Shown piece by piece: positions 18,059 to 25,779 of a DNA stretch of 64,000 bases. The notes below the pieces were generated by a model. The model was not told the DNA's origin. It searched no databases and saw only the letters and a program-made list of their open reading frames with translations. The translations under genes were made by a program, and so were the position numbers. The stretch is from Bryobacter sp. CoA8 C33. Lineage in GTDB: Bacteria; Acidobacteriota; Terriglobia; Bryobacterales; Bryobacteraceae. The first letter of the stretch is position 1, and every line of letters starts with the position of its first letter. The stretch is from NCBI GenBank assembly GCA_019931185.1, contig JAINDK010000039.1, forward strand, positions 46,179-110,178, in the 5' to 3' direction.

Positions 18059-18496
18059 ATGAGAACACTGATTGTGGCGCTGGGCGTGATGGGTTTGTGG
18101 GCGGGGGAGCGGGAGGACGTCGCGGGGGTGGTGCAGAAGACGTTTGATGCGATGGCGGGGCATGACGCGGCGGGGATTCAAGCGTGCTTTGTGGCTGGGG
18201 CGCGGCTGACGGCTATCCGGGAGACGGGGGAGGTGACGCATCAGACGGTGGAGCAGTTTGCCGAGCGGATGGGGCAGATGAAAGCGGCGGTGCGGGAGCG
18301 GATGTGGGATGTAGAGGTGAAGGTGAAGGGAAAGCTGGCGAGCCTGTGGGCGCCGTATGACTTTGAGCGGGATGGGAAGAGAACGCACTGCGGGATGGAT
18401 CAGGCGAATCTGGTGAAGACGGAGGGGGGATGGAAGATCGTGTCGCTGACTTTCACGATGGAGACGAAGGGATGTGGGGCGGGTCGCGTAAAATGA
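18059..18496 (+). CDS. Exported NTF2-like (SnoaL/DUF4440 type) protein
   Basis: A 145-residue protein with a short N-terminal hydrophobic segment (MRTLIVALGVMGLWAG). A cone-shaped NTF2-like domain follows: VVQKTFDAMAGHDAAGIQACF, then VEQFAERMGQM and W-x-V-x-V-K-V-K-G strands, ending with GGWKIVSLTFTME. Such domains bind small ligands or act as simple enzymes. No catalytic set is evident. It starts 9 bases after the metallochaperone gene. Confidence 0.75.
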   Translation: MRTLIVALGVMGLWAGEREDVAGVVQKTFDAMAGHDAAGIQACFVAGARLTAIRETGEVTHQTVEQFAERMGQMKAAVRERMWDVEVKVKGKLASLWAPYDFERDGKRTHCGMDQANLVKTEGGWKIVSLTFTMETKGCGAGRVK

Positions 18497-18500
18497 CGGC

Positions 18501-20039
18501 ATGAGCTGGTGGCAATCGTTTCGTTCGCGGAGGCAGATGATGAAGCAGGGAGGGTGGCTGGCGGCGATGCCGGCGGCCGCGGCGGCGCCGCTGGGGGCGG
18601 AGCGGAAGCTCTATGAATCGATTGGGGTGAAGCCGGTGATCAATGCGCGGGGGACGTTTACGATCATCACGGGATCGCAGTCGTTGCCTGAGGTGAAGCA
18701 GGCGATGGAGGAGGCCTCGCGGCACTATGTGCATCTCGATGAACTGATGGAGGGGGTGGGGCGGCGGATCGCGGAGATCACGGGGGCGCCGTGGGCGATC
18801 GTGACGAATGGATGCAGTGCGGCGCTGACGCATTTTACGGCGGCGGCGATTGCGGGATTCAACCCGGAGCGGATGCAGCGGCTACCGGATCTGACGGGGT
18901 TGAAGAACGAGGTGGTGATCCCGGCGCACTCGCGCAATCAGTATGACCATGCGATTCGGATGCTGGGTGTGAAGGTGGTGGAAGTGCGGGAGGGGCGGGA
19001 GCTGGAGGCGGCGCTGGGGCCGCGGACGGCGTTGGTTTACCTGCTGGCGGGACCGCGGAATACGGGGGCGCTGGGGACAAAGGCGGTGGCGGCAGTGGCT
19101 CAGCAGCGGGGCATACCGGTGCTGGTGGATGCGGCGGCGGAGGTGTTGACGATTCCGAACGTGCATCTGACGCAAGGGGCGACGGCGGTGGCCTACAGCG
19201 GGGGAAAGTGCATCCGGGGCCCGCAGGCGGCGGGGCTATTGTTGGGAGAGAAAAAGCTGCTCGAGGCGGCGTGGTTGAATAGCGCGCCGCATCATGCGTT
19301 TGGGCGGTCGATGAAGGTGGGCAAGGAGGAAATCATGGGGATGCTGGCGGCGGTGGAGGCCTGGCCGAAGCGCGATCATGGAAGGGAATGGAAGATGTGG
19401 GAGGCGCGGCTGGGCTTGATCGCGCAGCGGCTGAGCGGGGTGGGGGGAGTGAAGACAGAATTGCGGCAACCGAGCGCGGATTTGTCGAACCGGACGCCGC
19501 TGTTGCGGGTGGAATGGGACCGGAGCCGGATCGGGCTGAGCGGGGCGCAGATGGCGAAGCTGATGCTCGATACGGAGCCGCGGGTGGTGGTGGCGAACCC
19601 GGGGGCGCAATCGGTGAACATTGTGGCCTACATGATGATGGACGGGGAAGAGAAGATCGTGGGGGAGAAGCTGTACCGGTTGTTGAGCGCGCCGCCGGCG
19701 ATGGCGGGGGAGGGGGGCGAGACGGAGGCGGGGGTGAACGTGAGTGGGGTATGGACGGTGAAGCTGGGCTTTGCGCTGGGGGAGGCCGAGCATCAAGTGG
19801 TGTTTGAGCAGAGCGGCGCAGTTTTGAAGGGGACGCACCGGGGTGAGTTTGATCAGGGGAACCTGAGCGGCACGGTGATGGGGGATAGAGTGCATTTCCG
19901 GTCGGTGTTGCCGACGATCGGATCGCGGCTGGTGTTTGAATTCACGGGCCAGGCGAAGGGAGCCACGATCCGGGGTTCAGTGGGATTGGGCGAATACGGG
20001 ACTGTGGGGTTTGTGGCGGAGCGCCACAAGTACGCCTAG
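18501..20039 (+). CDS. SelA-like PLP-dependent enzyme with extra C-terminal beta domain
   Basis: A 512-residue protein. The first 35 residues (RRQMMKQGGWLAAMPAAAAAP) resemble a Tat/Sec-type leader. The fold-type I core then shows INARGTFTIITGSQSLPE, TNGCSAALTHFTAA, VLVDAAAE, and the PLP-lysine region SGGKCIRGPQAAGLLLG. It is related to L-seryl-tRNA(Sec) selenium transferase and similar ammonia-lyases, but no selenium genes are nearby. After about residue 410 a separate beta-rich module begins (VSGVWTVKLGF...FEQSGAVLKGTHRGEFDQGNLSGTVMGDRVHF). This is lipocalin-like in pattern and unusual for the family. Reaction unknown. The stop overlaps the convergent DUF1080 gene. Confidence 0.82.
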   Translation: MSWWQSFRSRRQMMKQGGWLAAMPAAAAAPLGAERKLYESIGVKPVINARGTFTIITGSQSLPEVKQAMEEASRHYVHLDELMEGVGRRIAEITGAPWAIVTNGCSAALTHFTAAAIAGFNPERMQRLPDLTGLKNEVVIPAHSRNQYDHAIRMLGVKVVEVREGRELEAALGPRTALVYLLAGPRNTGALGTKAVAAVAQQRGIPVLVDAAAEVLTIPNVHLTQGATAVAYSGGKCIRGPQAAGLLLGEKKLLEAAWLNSAPHHAFGRSMKVGKEEIMGMLAAVEAWPKRDHGREWKMWEARLGLIAQRLSGVGGVKTELRQPSADLSNRTPLLRVEWDRSRIGLSGAQMAKLMLDTEPRVVVANPGAQSVNIVAYMMMDGEEKIVGEKLYRLLSAPPAMAGEGGETEAGVNVSGVWTVKLGFALGEAEHQVVFEQSGAVLKGTHRGEFDQGNLSGTVMGDRVHFRSVLPTIGSRLVFEFTGQAKGATIRGSVGLGEYGTVGFVAERHKYA

Positions 20040-20953
20040 GGCTTGGGCAGGGCGACGGTGATGTTGCGGAACTTGAGACCGCCGGTGTGGTCGCCCTGGA
20101 TGTAGAAGGGGCCGGGTTCGGCTTCGTTGGCGTCGAGGGCGCCGCCGGTGATGCCTTCGATTTCCTTGCGGTCGATGGTGGTGACACCGTTGCGGACGAC
20201 GGTGAGGGTGCGGCCGACGAGGGTAACGTCGAAGGAATCCCATACCTCGATTTTGCGAGGGAGATCGCGGGTGGGGGCGATGCGGCCATAGATGGAGCCG
20301 ATGCGGCGTTCGGGGGGATTTTGGGTGAGGGGTTCGCTTTCGAGCTGGATCTCATAGCGGCCCCGGAGGTAGAAGCCGGAGTTGGCGTGGTCGGGGTAGT
20401 TGACCTCAAAATGGAGCTTGAAGTCGTCGAACTTGCGGAGGGACTTGAGGTTGGCGCCCTTGGCTTGATTGACGAGATAGCCGTCGCGGACGATCCAGTG
20501 GTTGTTTTCGGGCCTGCCGATGGGTTCCCAGCCGGAGAGGTCTTTGCCATTGAAGAGGGATTCGGGCTTGGACCAGGCTTTGGGCAGGGGGCGGTTGAGC
20601 GTGGGGGCGGGAGTGCCTTCGATGGCCTGGCTTGAGTCGCCCTGGCGGGAGAAACCTTTGAGGGAGTTGCCGACGCGTTCGAGCTCGAGGGTGGGGCGGG
20701 GCATCTTGCCGCCGGGGCGGCCGAGGGTGAGCAGCAGCTTGGCGCCTTCGACCCGGACGTCCTCGAGCTGGTAGACGTTGCCGCCGGCCGGTTGGTACCA
20801 GACCTGGAGGGCGCCGTTGTTTTCGGTGATGCCGAGCCAGGAGGCGCGGGTGGCGCCGGTGGGAGAGGTGATGTTGAAATTCCAGCGGCCGAGGAAGGGG
20901 CTGGCGGCGGGAAGGGAGAGGGCGAGCAGGAGAAGCAGGGCAAAACGAAGCAT
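20036..20953 (-). CDS. Exported DUF1080 protein (3-keto-disaccharide hydrolase domain)
   Basis: A 305-residue protein with signal peptide (LRFALLLLLALSLPAASPF). A first beta domain (LGRWNFNITSPTG...GVRVEGAKLLLTLGRP) is followed by the DUF1080 concanavalin-like domain: ESLFNGKDLSGWEPIGRPENNHWIV, FDDFKLHFEVNYPDHANSGFYLRGRYEIQ, YIQGDHTGGLKFRNI. DUF1080 proteins in Acidobacteria and Planctomycetes are linked to carbohydrate breakdown. The domain name rests on a few characterised members. Last gene of a four-gene minus operon. Confidence 0.85.
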   Translation of the reverse strand: MLRFALLLLLALSLPAASPFLGRWNFNITSPTGATRASWLGITENNGALQVWYQPAGGNVYQLEDVRVEGAKLLLTLGRPGGKMPRPTLELERVGNSLKGFSRQGDSSQAIEGTPAPTLNRPLPKAWSKPESLFNGKDLSGWEPIGRPENNHWIVRDGYLVNQAKGANLKSLRKFDDFKLHFEVNYPDHANSGFYLRGRYEIQLESEPLTQNPPERRIGSIYGRIAPTRDLPRKIEVWDSFDVTLVGRTLTVVRNGVTTIDRKEIEGITGGALDANEAEPGPFYIQGDHTGGLKFRNITVALPKP

Positions 20954-20960
20954 GCTGACA

Positions 20961-21731
20961 TTATGGGGCTAGGAGAGGTTCGTAGCGGGAATCAATTTGA
21001 AAGCAGGGGACACCGAGAGCGAGGAGGCGGGAGATGTCCTGCTCGGGAGCAAGCCAGGGATCGCGGCGGGCCAGGGTGTAGCGGAAGGTATTGATGGCGG
21101 CGACGCAATCGACGTTGAGGCGGCGAGTGAGTTGGAAGGATTCTGGAGTGAGATCGGCGGGGAGTTCGAAGAGGAAGTAGCGGCTGGGGGTGTCTTCGCC
21201 GCGGTTGGCGGCAGCGGTGAGAGTGGCGCGGTTGGTGGATTCGCGAACGCCGCCGGGGCCGAAGAAGGGGCGCCAGCGGTCTCCGCCGAGCATATAGGCG
21301 GTGTGGAGGAGGGCGGAATCGCTCATGGCTTTGGCCATGCGTTCGTAGAAGGCGGGGGGCAAGAGGGCGTTCTTGATATCGAGCATGAGGCGTGTCTTGC
21401 CGCGGCAGAGCTGGCAGAGGTCGTCGAAGTGGAGGGGGGCTTCGTTGCCGGGAGTGGAGCGGAGGCGGGAGAGTTCGCGCCAGGAGAGGTCTTCGGGGCG
21501 CTGGCGGAGGCCGTAGAAGCGCTCGAGAGTGGGGTCGTGGTGGAGGAGCGGTTCGCCGTCCTTGCTGGCGCGGACGTCGACTTCGATCATCCAGTAATGG
21601 CGGGCGATGGCAGCGAGCAGGGAGGCGCGGGAGTTTTCGGGATGGGCATCATCGACAATGCCGCCGCGGTGGGCGATGAGGCGGGGGCGCGCCGCCGGGG
21701 CGAGAGCGGCGAGGAGTTGGCGGCGGGTCAT
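20961..21731 (-). CDS. Glycerophosphodiester phosphodiesterase-like (GDPD) protein
   Basis: A 256-residue TIM-barrel phosphodiesterase-like protein. The GDPD hallmarks are visible: LIAHRGG with the catalytic His-Arg, HPENSRASL, MIEVDVRASKDGEPLLHHDP with metal ligands E, D and the second His, then a lysine in MLDIKN. The N-terminus (MTRRQLLAALAPAARP) is a possible export signal but short. It lies 7 bases from the DUF1080 gene downstream and 9 bases from the universal-stress gene upstream. Confidence 0.8.
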   Translation of the reverse strand: MTRRQLLAALAPAARPRLIAHRGGIVDDAHPENSRASLLAAIARHYWMIEVDVRASKDGEPLLHHDPTLERFYGLRQRPEDLSWRELSRLRSTPGNEAPLHFDDLCQLCRGKTRLMLDIKNALLPPAFYERMAKAMSDSALLHTAYMLGGDRWRPFFGPGGVRESTNRATLTAAANRGEDTPSRYFLFELPADLTPESFQLTRRLNVDCVAAINTFRYTLARRDPWLAPEQDISRLLALGVPCFQIDSRYEPLLAP

Positions 21732-21740
21732 GAAGGGAGT

Positions 21741-22586
21741 TTAGCGAACGATCTCGACCGAACAGGGGGCGTGGGTGGCGATGGCCTCCGAGACGCTGCC
21801 GAGGAGGATGCGGTCGAGGGGGCCTTTGCCGTGGGTGCCGAGGAAGATGAGATCGGGGCCCCAATGGGTGGCGGCCTCGAGGAGGGCCTCACGGGGATTG
21901 CCGCTCGACAAGGTGATTTCCTCGGAGAGGATCAGGCCGGTGGGGCTGAGGATCTCGCGCACGGCGTTGATGCGGGAATTGGCCTCGTGGCGGGCTTCTT
22001 CGAAATCTTCGGGGTGTGGGGAGAAGGACTCATCGCTCGGCTTGAGCAGGGTGAGGGTGGGGCCGATGGAGAGGTCGATGGCGGAAACAATGCGGGCTTC
22101 CGTGCCGGGGGGCCAGGGGCGGGCGGCGACGGCGCGAGCGGCGCGGAGGGAAGCGGGCGAGCCATCGGTGGCGATGAGGACGCGGAAGTTTTGGATGGCG
22201 CGGTAATCGTGCAGGCGGGGGCGGACGATCTGGACGTTGGCATGGGCGTGGCGGAGCAGGGCGGTGGAGACGCTGCCGAGCAGGAAGCGGCTGAGACTGG
22301 AGCGGCGGCGGTCGCCAGCGAGGATGAGATTCGATTCGAGCTCGGTGGCGGCCGTGAGAATTTCGTGAACGGGGCTGCCTTCGCGGTGGTGGTGGATGGT
22401 GAGGAAGCCGCCCGCGGAGAGGGCTTCGCGAGCGGCTTCGAGCGAGGATCCCCCATTCGCTTTGGCGCCAGGGGCAGAGACGAAAAGAAGGTCGAAACGG
22501 GTGGAGGAGGGCCAGGGCTGGCCGAGGATTTCACCGATGAATTCCTCTTGGCCAGCCAGGCCGTCGATGGTGACAAGTACGCGCAT
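21741..22586 (-). CDS. Tandem universal stress protein (two UspA domains)
   Basis: The 281-residue protein has two Usp domains. The first runs from MRVLVTIDGLAG to HANVQIVRP. The second runs from RVLIATDGSPASLRAARAV to GTHGKGPLDRILLGSVSEAI...CSVEIVR. The second keeps the ATP-binding G-x2-G-x9-G(S) motif. In the first the equivalent loop is GDRRRSSLSRFLLGS and lacks the middle glycine, so it may be a non-binding partner domain. I start at the ATG at 22586, because longer readings run into the upstream baeRF gene out of frame. It follows that gene by 19 bases. Confidence 0.88.
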   Translation of the reverse strand: MRVLVTIDGLAGQEEFIGEILGQPWPSSTRFDLLFVSAPGAKANGGSSLEAAREALSAGGFLTIHHHREGSPVHEILTAATELESNLILAGDRRRSSLSRFLLGSVSTALLRHAHANVQIVRPRLHDYRAIQNFRVLIATDGSPASLRAARAVAARPWPPGTEARIVSAIDLSIGPTLTLLKPSDESFSPHPEDFEEARHEANSRINAVREILSPTGLILSEEITLSSGNPREALLEAATHWGPDLIFLGTHGKGPLDRILLGSVSEAIATHAPCSVEIVR

Positions 22587-22605
22587 AATAGACACCACAG
22601 TACAG

Positions 22606-23601
22606 TCAATACCGTAAGAGAGCAAGAGCGGGGGCGGCGAGGCCGGGAACGGCGAGGACGTCGCCAGAATGGCGCAGCGTTTCGACGGCGGCGCGATTGA
22701 GGCTAGCCTCATGGGCGAGGCCGGGGGCCCAGATGGGGACGAGTAATTCCTGGAGGCGGCCTTCGGCGGCGGCTGACTCGATGAGGCCGAGTTCGTCGGC
22801 GATGCGACTGCGATCGGGCCATTCGTGCAACCGGCCGGAGTGGCCCCGGCTGGCGAGGGTGGCCTCCTGTTGGGCCAATTCACCCGCCCGTTGAGCGATT
22901 TCACTCAGGGAGAGATCGCGAACGGAGGATCGAATTTCACCAGCGAAGAGTTGGTTTGGGTCGACATGGCTGCGATAGAGGGCGAGGTCTTCCTCGACGC
23001 CGAGCAGGAGGAGGCGATGGCCGCGGGTACGCTCACGGAGGCCGACATCGAGGCGATGGAAGTATTGGCCGAGTTCTTCTTTTTCGTGCCACTGGCTGGT
23101 GGGGACGAGTTCGCGATTGGCGGCGCCGCGGAATTCCTCGAGGCTTGGGGGGATGCTGGGCGGAAGCTGTTCCTCGACGCAATGGCCGTCGCTGAAGTGG
23201 ATGAGGCGGGGGGACTTGCGGCAGACGCCGAGAACGAAGAAGTCTTTTTCCACCTGCGAGTTAAAGATGAGGGGAAGAAGAAAGGGCGCGGGGCCGGGCT
23301 GGAGGAGGGGGGCGGTAACGGGGGCATGGAAGATCTCGAGGAAATCCTGACCGGCGAAGAGGGCCAAGCCGGGGCCACCGCCGAGAGCGCCGTGGGCGTC
23401 GAGGGCTTGGGTGATGCGGGCAAGCCAAGAGGGGTCCATGGTGAAAAGGAGGTTTTCGAGGACGGTTTGGCGGTTGGCATCCGCGCCGGGACGGGTGGCG
23501 GGGAGCAGCAGCGTAAAGCTGAAGTTCGTGCGCCTGGCGAGGTCGCGGAGATGCTGGGTGTTGAAGGGGCGGGTAGCAGTGTGGTTGATTTGGGTAACCA
23601 T
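22606..23601 (-). CDS. baeRF-family protein (bacterial archaeo-eukaryotic release-factor-like)
   Basis: A 331-residue protein. It matches the bacterial eRF1-like (baeRF) group by pattern: an N-terminal RDLARRTNFSFTLLLPATRPG segment, a middle LALFAGQDFLEIFHAP strand region, and a C-terminal LLLLGVEEDLALYRSHVDPNQLF followed by AGELAQQEATLA and a redox-poor tail. The family is thought to act on ribosomes or in stress responses but is little characterised. It is first in an operon with a universal stress protein. It is divergent from the SMP-30 gene with about 70 bases between them. Confidence 0.7.
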   Translation of the reverse strand: MVTQINHTATRPFNTQHLRDLARRTNFSFTLLLPATRPGADANRQTVLENLLFTMDPSWLARITQALDAHGALGGGPGLALFAGQDFLEIFHAPVTAPLLQPGPAPFLLPLIFNSQVEKDFFVLGVCRKSPRLIHFSDGHCVEEQLPPSIPPSLEEFRGAANRELVPTSQWHEKEELGQYFHRLDVGLRERTRGHRLLLLGVEEDLALYRSHVDPNQLFAGEIRSSVRDLSLSEIAQRAGELAQQEATLASRGHSGRLHEWPDRSRIADELGLIESAAAEGRLQELLVPIWAPGLAHEASLNRAAVETLRHSGDVLAVPGLAAPALALLRY

Positions 23602-23672
23602 ATTTGTCTCGATTCACCTGGGGACGAAGCACGCTGGATGCCAAAGTGCAGATTTGATAGGATGCGGGCGTC

Positions 23673-24560
23673 ATGATTAGCACACTGGCCCTGATTGCCA
23701 CGCTTGCCCAGAGTATTGAGATGGAAGATGCCAAGGCATCGGCCCGCCTGTTTGGGAAGGAGGCGAAGGTAGAGAAACTAGCCGGCGGAATGCAGTTTAC
23801 GGAAGGGCCGGTATGGGTAGGGAAAGAGAAGAAGCTGATATTCAGCGATATTCCGGCGAATGAGCTGAAGGTGTGGACGAAGGCGAAGGGAGTGGAAACA
23901 TTCCGCAAGCCGAGCAACAACACAAACGGGAATACGCTCGACGGGAAGGGGATGCTGGTGAGCGCCGAGCATGGAGCGCACCGGGTGTCGCGGACGGGGG
24001 CGGACGGGAAGGTGGAGACGCTGGTGGAGCAGCATCAGGGGAAGAACCTGAATTCGCCGAACGATGTGGTGGTGCACTCGAGTGGAGCAGTGTGGTTTAC
24101 GGATCCGGATTACGGGCTGAGCGGGCGGAAGAAGGAGCAGGCGGGGAACTACGTTTACCGCTATGACCCGAAGACAAAGGAACTGACGGCGGTGATCAAG
24201 GACTTTGACAAGCCGAACGGGCTGTGTTTTTCGGCGGATGAAAAGAAGCTGTATGTGGCGGATTCGGGGGCGCCGAAGCACATCCGGGTGTTTGAGTTGA
24301 GCTCGGACGGCAAGTCGGTGAGAGCGGGCAAGGTGTTTGTGACAATTGACAAGGGGGGGCCGGACGGGATCCGATGCGACAGGGAAGGGAATGTGTGGTC
24401 GAGCACGGGGGATGGGGCGCAGGTGTTTTCCGCCGAGGGGAAGCGAATTGCGCGGGTGCTGCTGCCGGAGGCGGGGGCGAACGTGGAGATTGGTGGCGGG
24501 ATGTTGTTCATCACGGCGCGGACTTCCCTCTATGGAGTACCGGTTAAGGTGAAGCGTTAG
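23673..24560 (+). CDS. Exported SMP-30/gluconolactonase family protein
   Basis: A 295-residue six-bladed beta-propeller. It has a short signal region (MISTLALIATLAQS), then GGMQFTEGPVWVGKEKKLIFSDIPANEL carrying the metal-binding glutamate. Also present are NSPNDVVVHSSGAVWFTDPDYGL (Asn/Asp ligands), KPNGLCFSADEKKLYVADSG and GPDGIRCDREGNVWSS. These residues form the calcium/zinc site of the lactonases. Likely role: opening of sugar lactones in the periplasm. Its stop overlaps the convergent HlyD-type gene by 17 bases. Confidence 0.9.
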   Translation: MISTLALIATLAQSIEMEDAKASARLFGKEAKVEKLAGGMQFTEGPVWVGKEKKLIFSDIPANELKVWTKAKGVETFRKPSNNTNGNTLDGKGMLVSAEHGAHRVSRTGADGKVETLVEQHQGKNLNSPNDVVVHSSGAVWFTDPDYGLSGRKKEQAGNYVYRYDPKTKELTAVIKDFDKPNGLCFSADEKKLYVADSGAPKHIRVFELSSDGKSVRAGKVFVTIDKGGPDGIRCDREGNVWSSTGDGAQVFSAEGKRIARVLLPEAGANVEIGGGMLFITARTSLYGVPVKVKR

Positions 24561-25779
24561 TAGTGAGGGTCTTGCCCTCGGCGACAGTCTCATCGGGGTG
24601 GAGGATGACGGGGTCGCCGGGGTTGAGGCCGCTGAGGATTTCGACGGCGAGCGGGGAGCGGTGACCGATCTCGACGATGCGCTTGCGGGCGAAGCCGTTT
24701 GAGGCGAGGAAAACGCACCACTGTTCGCCGGAACGAAACAGGGCGTTGGCGGGGACCTGAAGAACGCGGGGGTTTTCCCAGAGGATAAAGGAAGCCTCGA
24801 CGCGGTAGGCGTCGCCGAGGGCGGCCCACTGTTCGGGCGGGGAGACAAGCGTGGCGATAACGCGGACACGTTGCTCTTCGACGCCGAGGGCGGAGATTTT
24901 GGTGAAGCCGCCGGGCTCGATGTGGTGGAGGCGGGCTTCGAGAATTTGATTGCCACCCCAACGATCAATGAGGATGCGGGCGCCGGGGGGGAGGCGGACG
25001 GCGTCGGCTGAGAGGAGTTCGACGACGATTTCGATGCCGCGGGCGTCGCCGATTTCAAGCAGGGGCTCACCGGGCATTACCATGCCGGCGCTCTGGCGGA
25101 GGACGCGGATGACGCGGCCGGAGGCGGGGGCGGGGATGGGGATAGTCTCGGAGGCGGAGGAGGCGGCGGTGGGGCGGAGGGCGGCGCGGGCGGTGAGGAC
25201 TTCGGCGCGGGCGGCCTCGAGGGCGGATCGGAGGGAAGCGAGGGTTTTTTCGGCGGCGGCAAGGCCGGCTTCGGCGCGATTGAGATCGGCGTTGGAGCGC
25301 TCGAGGCGGGCGGCGGGGATGTCGCCGGAGGCGCTGAGGCGGCGGTCGCGGAGGGCTTGGGAGCGGAAGAAGTCGAGCTCGGCGGAGGCGGCGCGGACTT
25401 GTTCGAGTTGGGGAGGGAGGCGGGATTCGGCGAGACGCACGGCGGCTTCGGCGGCGGTGACACGGGCCTGGGCCTGGTCGAGGGAGCGGGCATCGAGAAA
25501 GACAGGCTGAGCGGAGCGGAGCCGGGAGATGGATTTACCGGCGGAGATGAGATCGCCTTCGCGCCAAGGAAGGCGGTCGAGCAGGCCGGCAAGGGGGGCG
25601 TAGACGGTGAAGCGGTCGCGCAGGCGGGTTTTGCCTTCTTCCTCGATGGTGACGCGAAGGGGGCCGAAGGAGGCGGCGCCGAGTTCGACCGGGACCGGTT
25701 GGGGGCGAAGGCCGAAGAAAATGCCGACGGCGATGAAAGCGATGAGGGCGATGATCCAGAGCCAGCGTTTCATGAGCAT
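24544..25779 (-). CDS. HlyD/MacA-type periplasmic adaptor protein
   Basis: A 411-residue protein with a single N-terminal anchor (RWLWIIALIAFIAVGIFFGL). Then come a lipoyl-like half (TVYAPLAGLLDRLPWREGDLI), a long alpha-hairpin (roughly residues 95-210, rich in Ala/Glu/Arg) and the second lipoyl half (IPAPASGRVIRVLRQSAGMVMPGEPLLEIGD). A beta-barrel/membrane-proximal domain ends the protein. It bridges an inner-membrane ABC permease to the outer membrane. It directly follows the FtsX-type permease gene with no gap, so it forms a tripartite system with the two preceding genes. Confidence 0.88.
   Translation of the reverse strand: MLMKRWLWIIALIAFIAVGIFFGLRPQPVPVELGAASFGPLRVTIEEEGKTRLRDRFTVYAPLAGLLDRLPWREGDLISAGKSISRLRSAQPVFLDARSLDQAQARVTAAEAAVRLAESRLPPQLEQVRAASAELDFFRSQALRDRRLSASGDIPAARLERSNADLNRAEAGLAAAEKTLASLRSALEAARAEVLTARAALRPTAASSASETIPIPAPASGRVIRVLRQSAGMVMPGEPLLEIGDARGIEIVVELLSADAVRLPPGARILIDRWGGNQILEARLHHIEPGGFTKISALGVEEQRVRVIATLVSPPEQWAALGDAYRVEASFILWENPRVLQVPANALFRSGEQWCVFLASNGFARKRIVEIGHRSPLAVEILSGLNPGDPVILHPDETVAEGKTLTTNASP

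Noticed and set aside
18501..20039. Selenocysteine synthase (selA) and a selenium pathway
   Set aside because: No selB, selC or selD-like gene in the window, and the extra domain and leader argue against true SelA.
20997..22700. 567-residue plus-strand frame across the GDPD and Usp genes
   Set aside because: Gly/Glu/Ala-rich antisense product without a recognisable domain; both minus genes are better supported.
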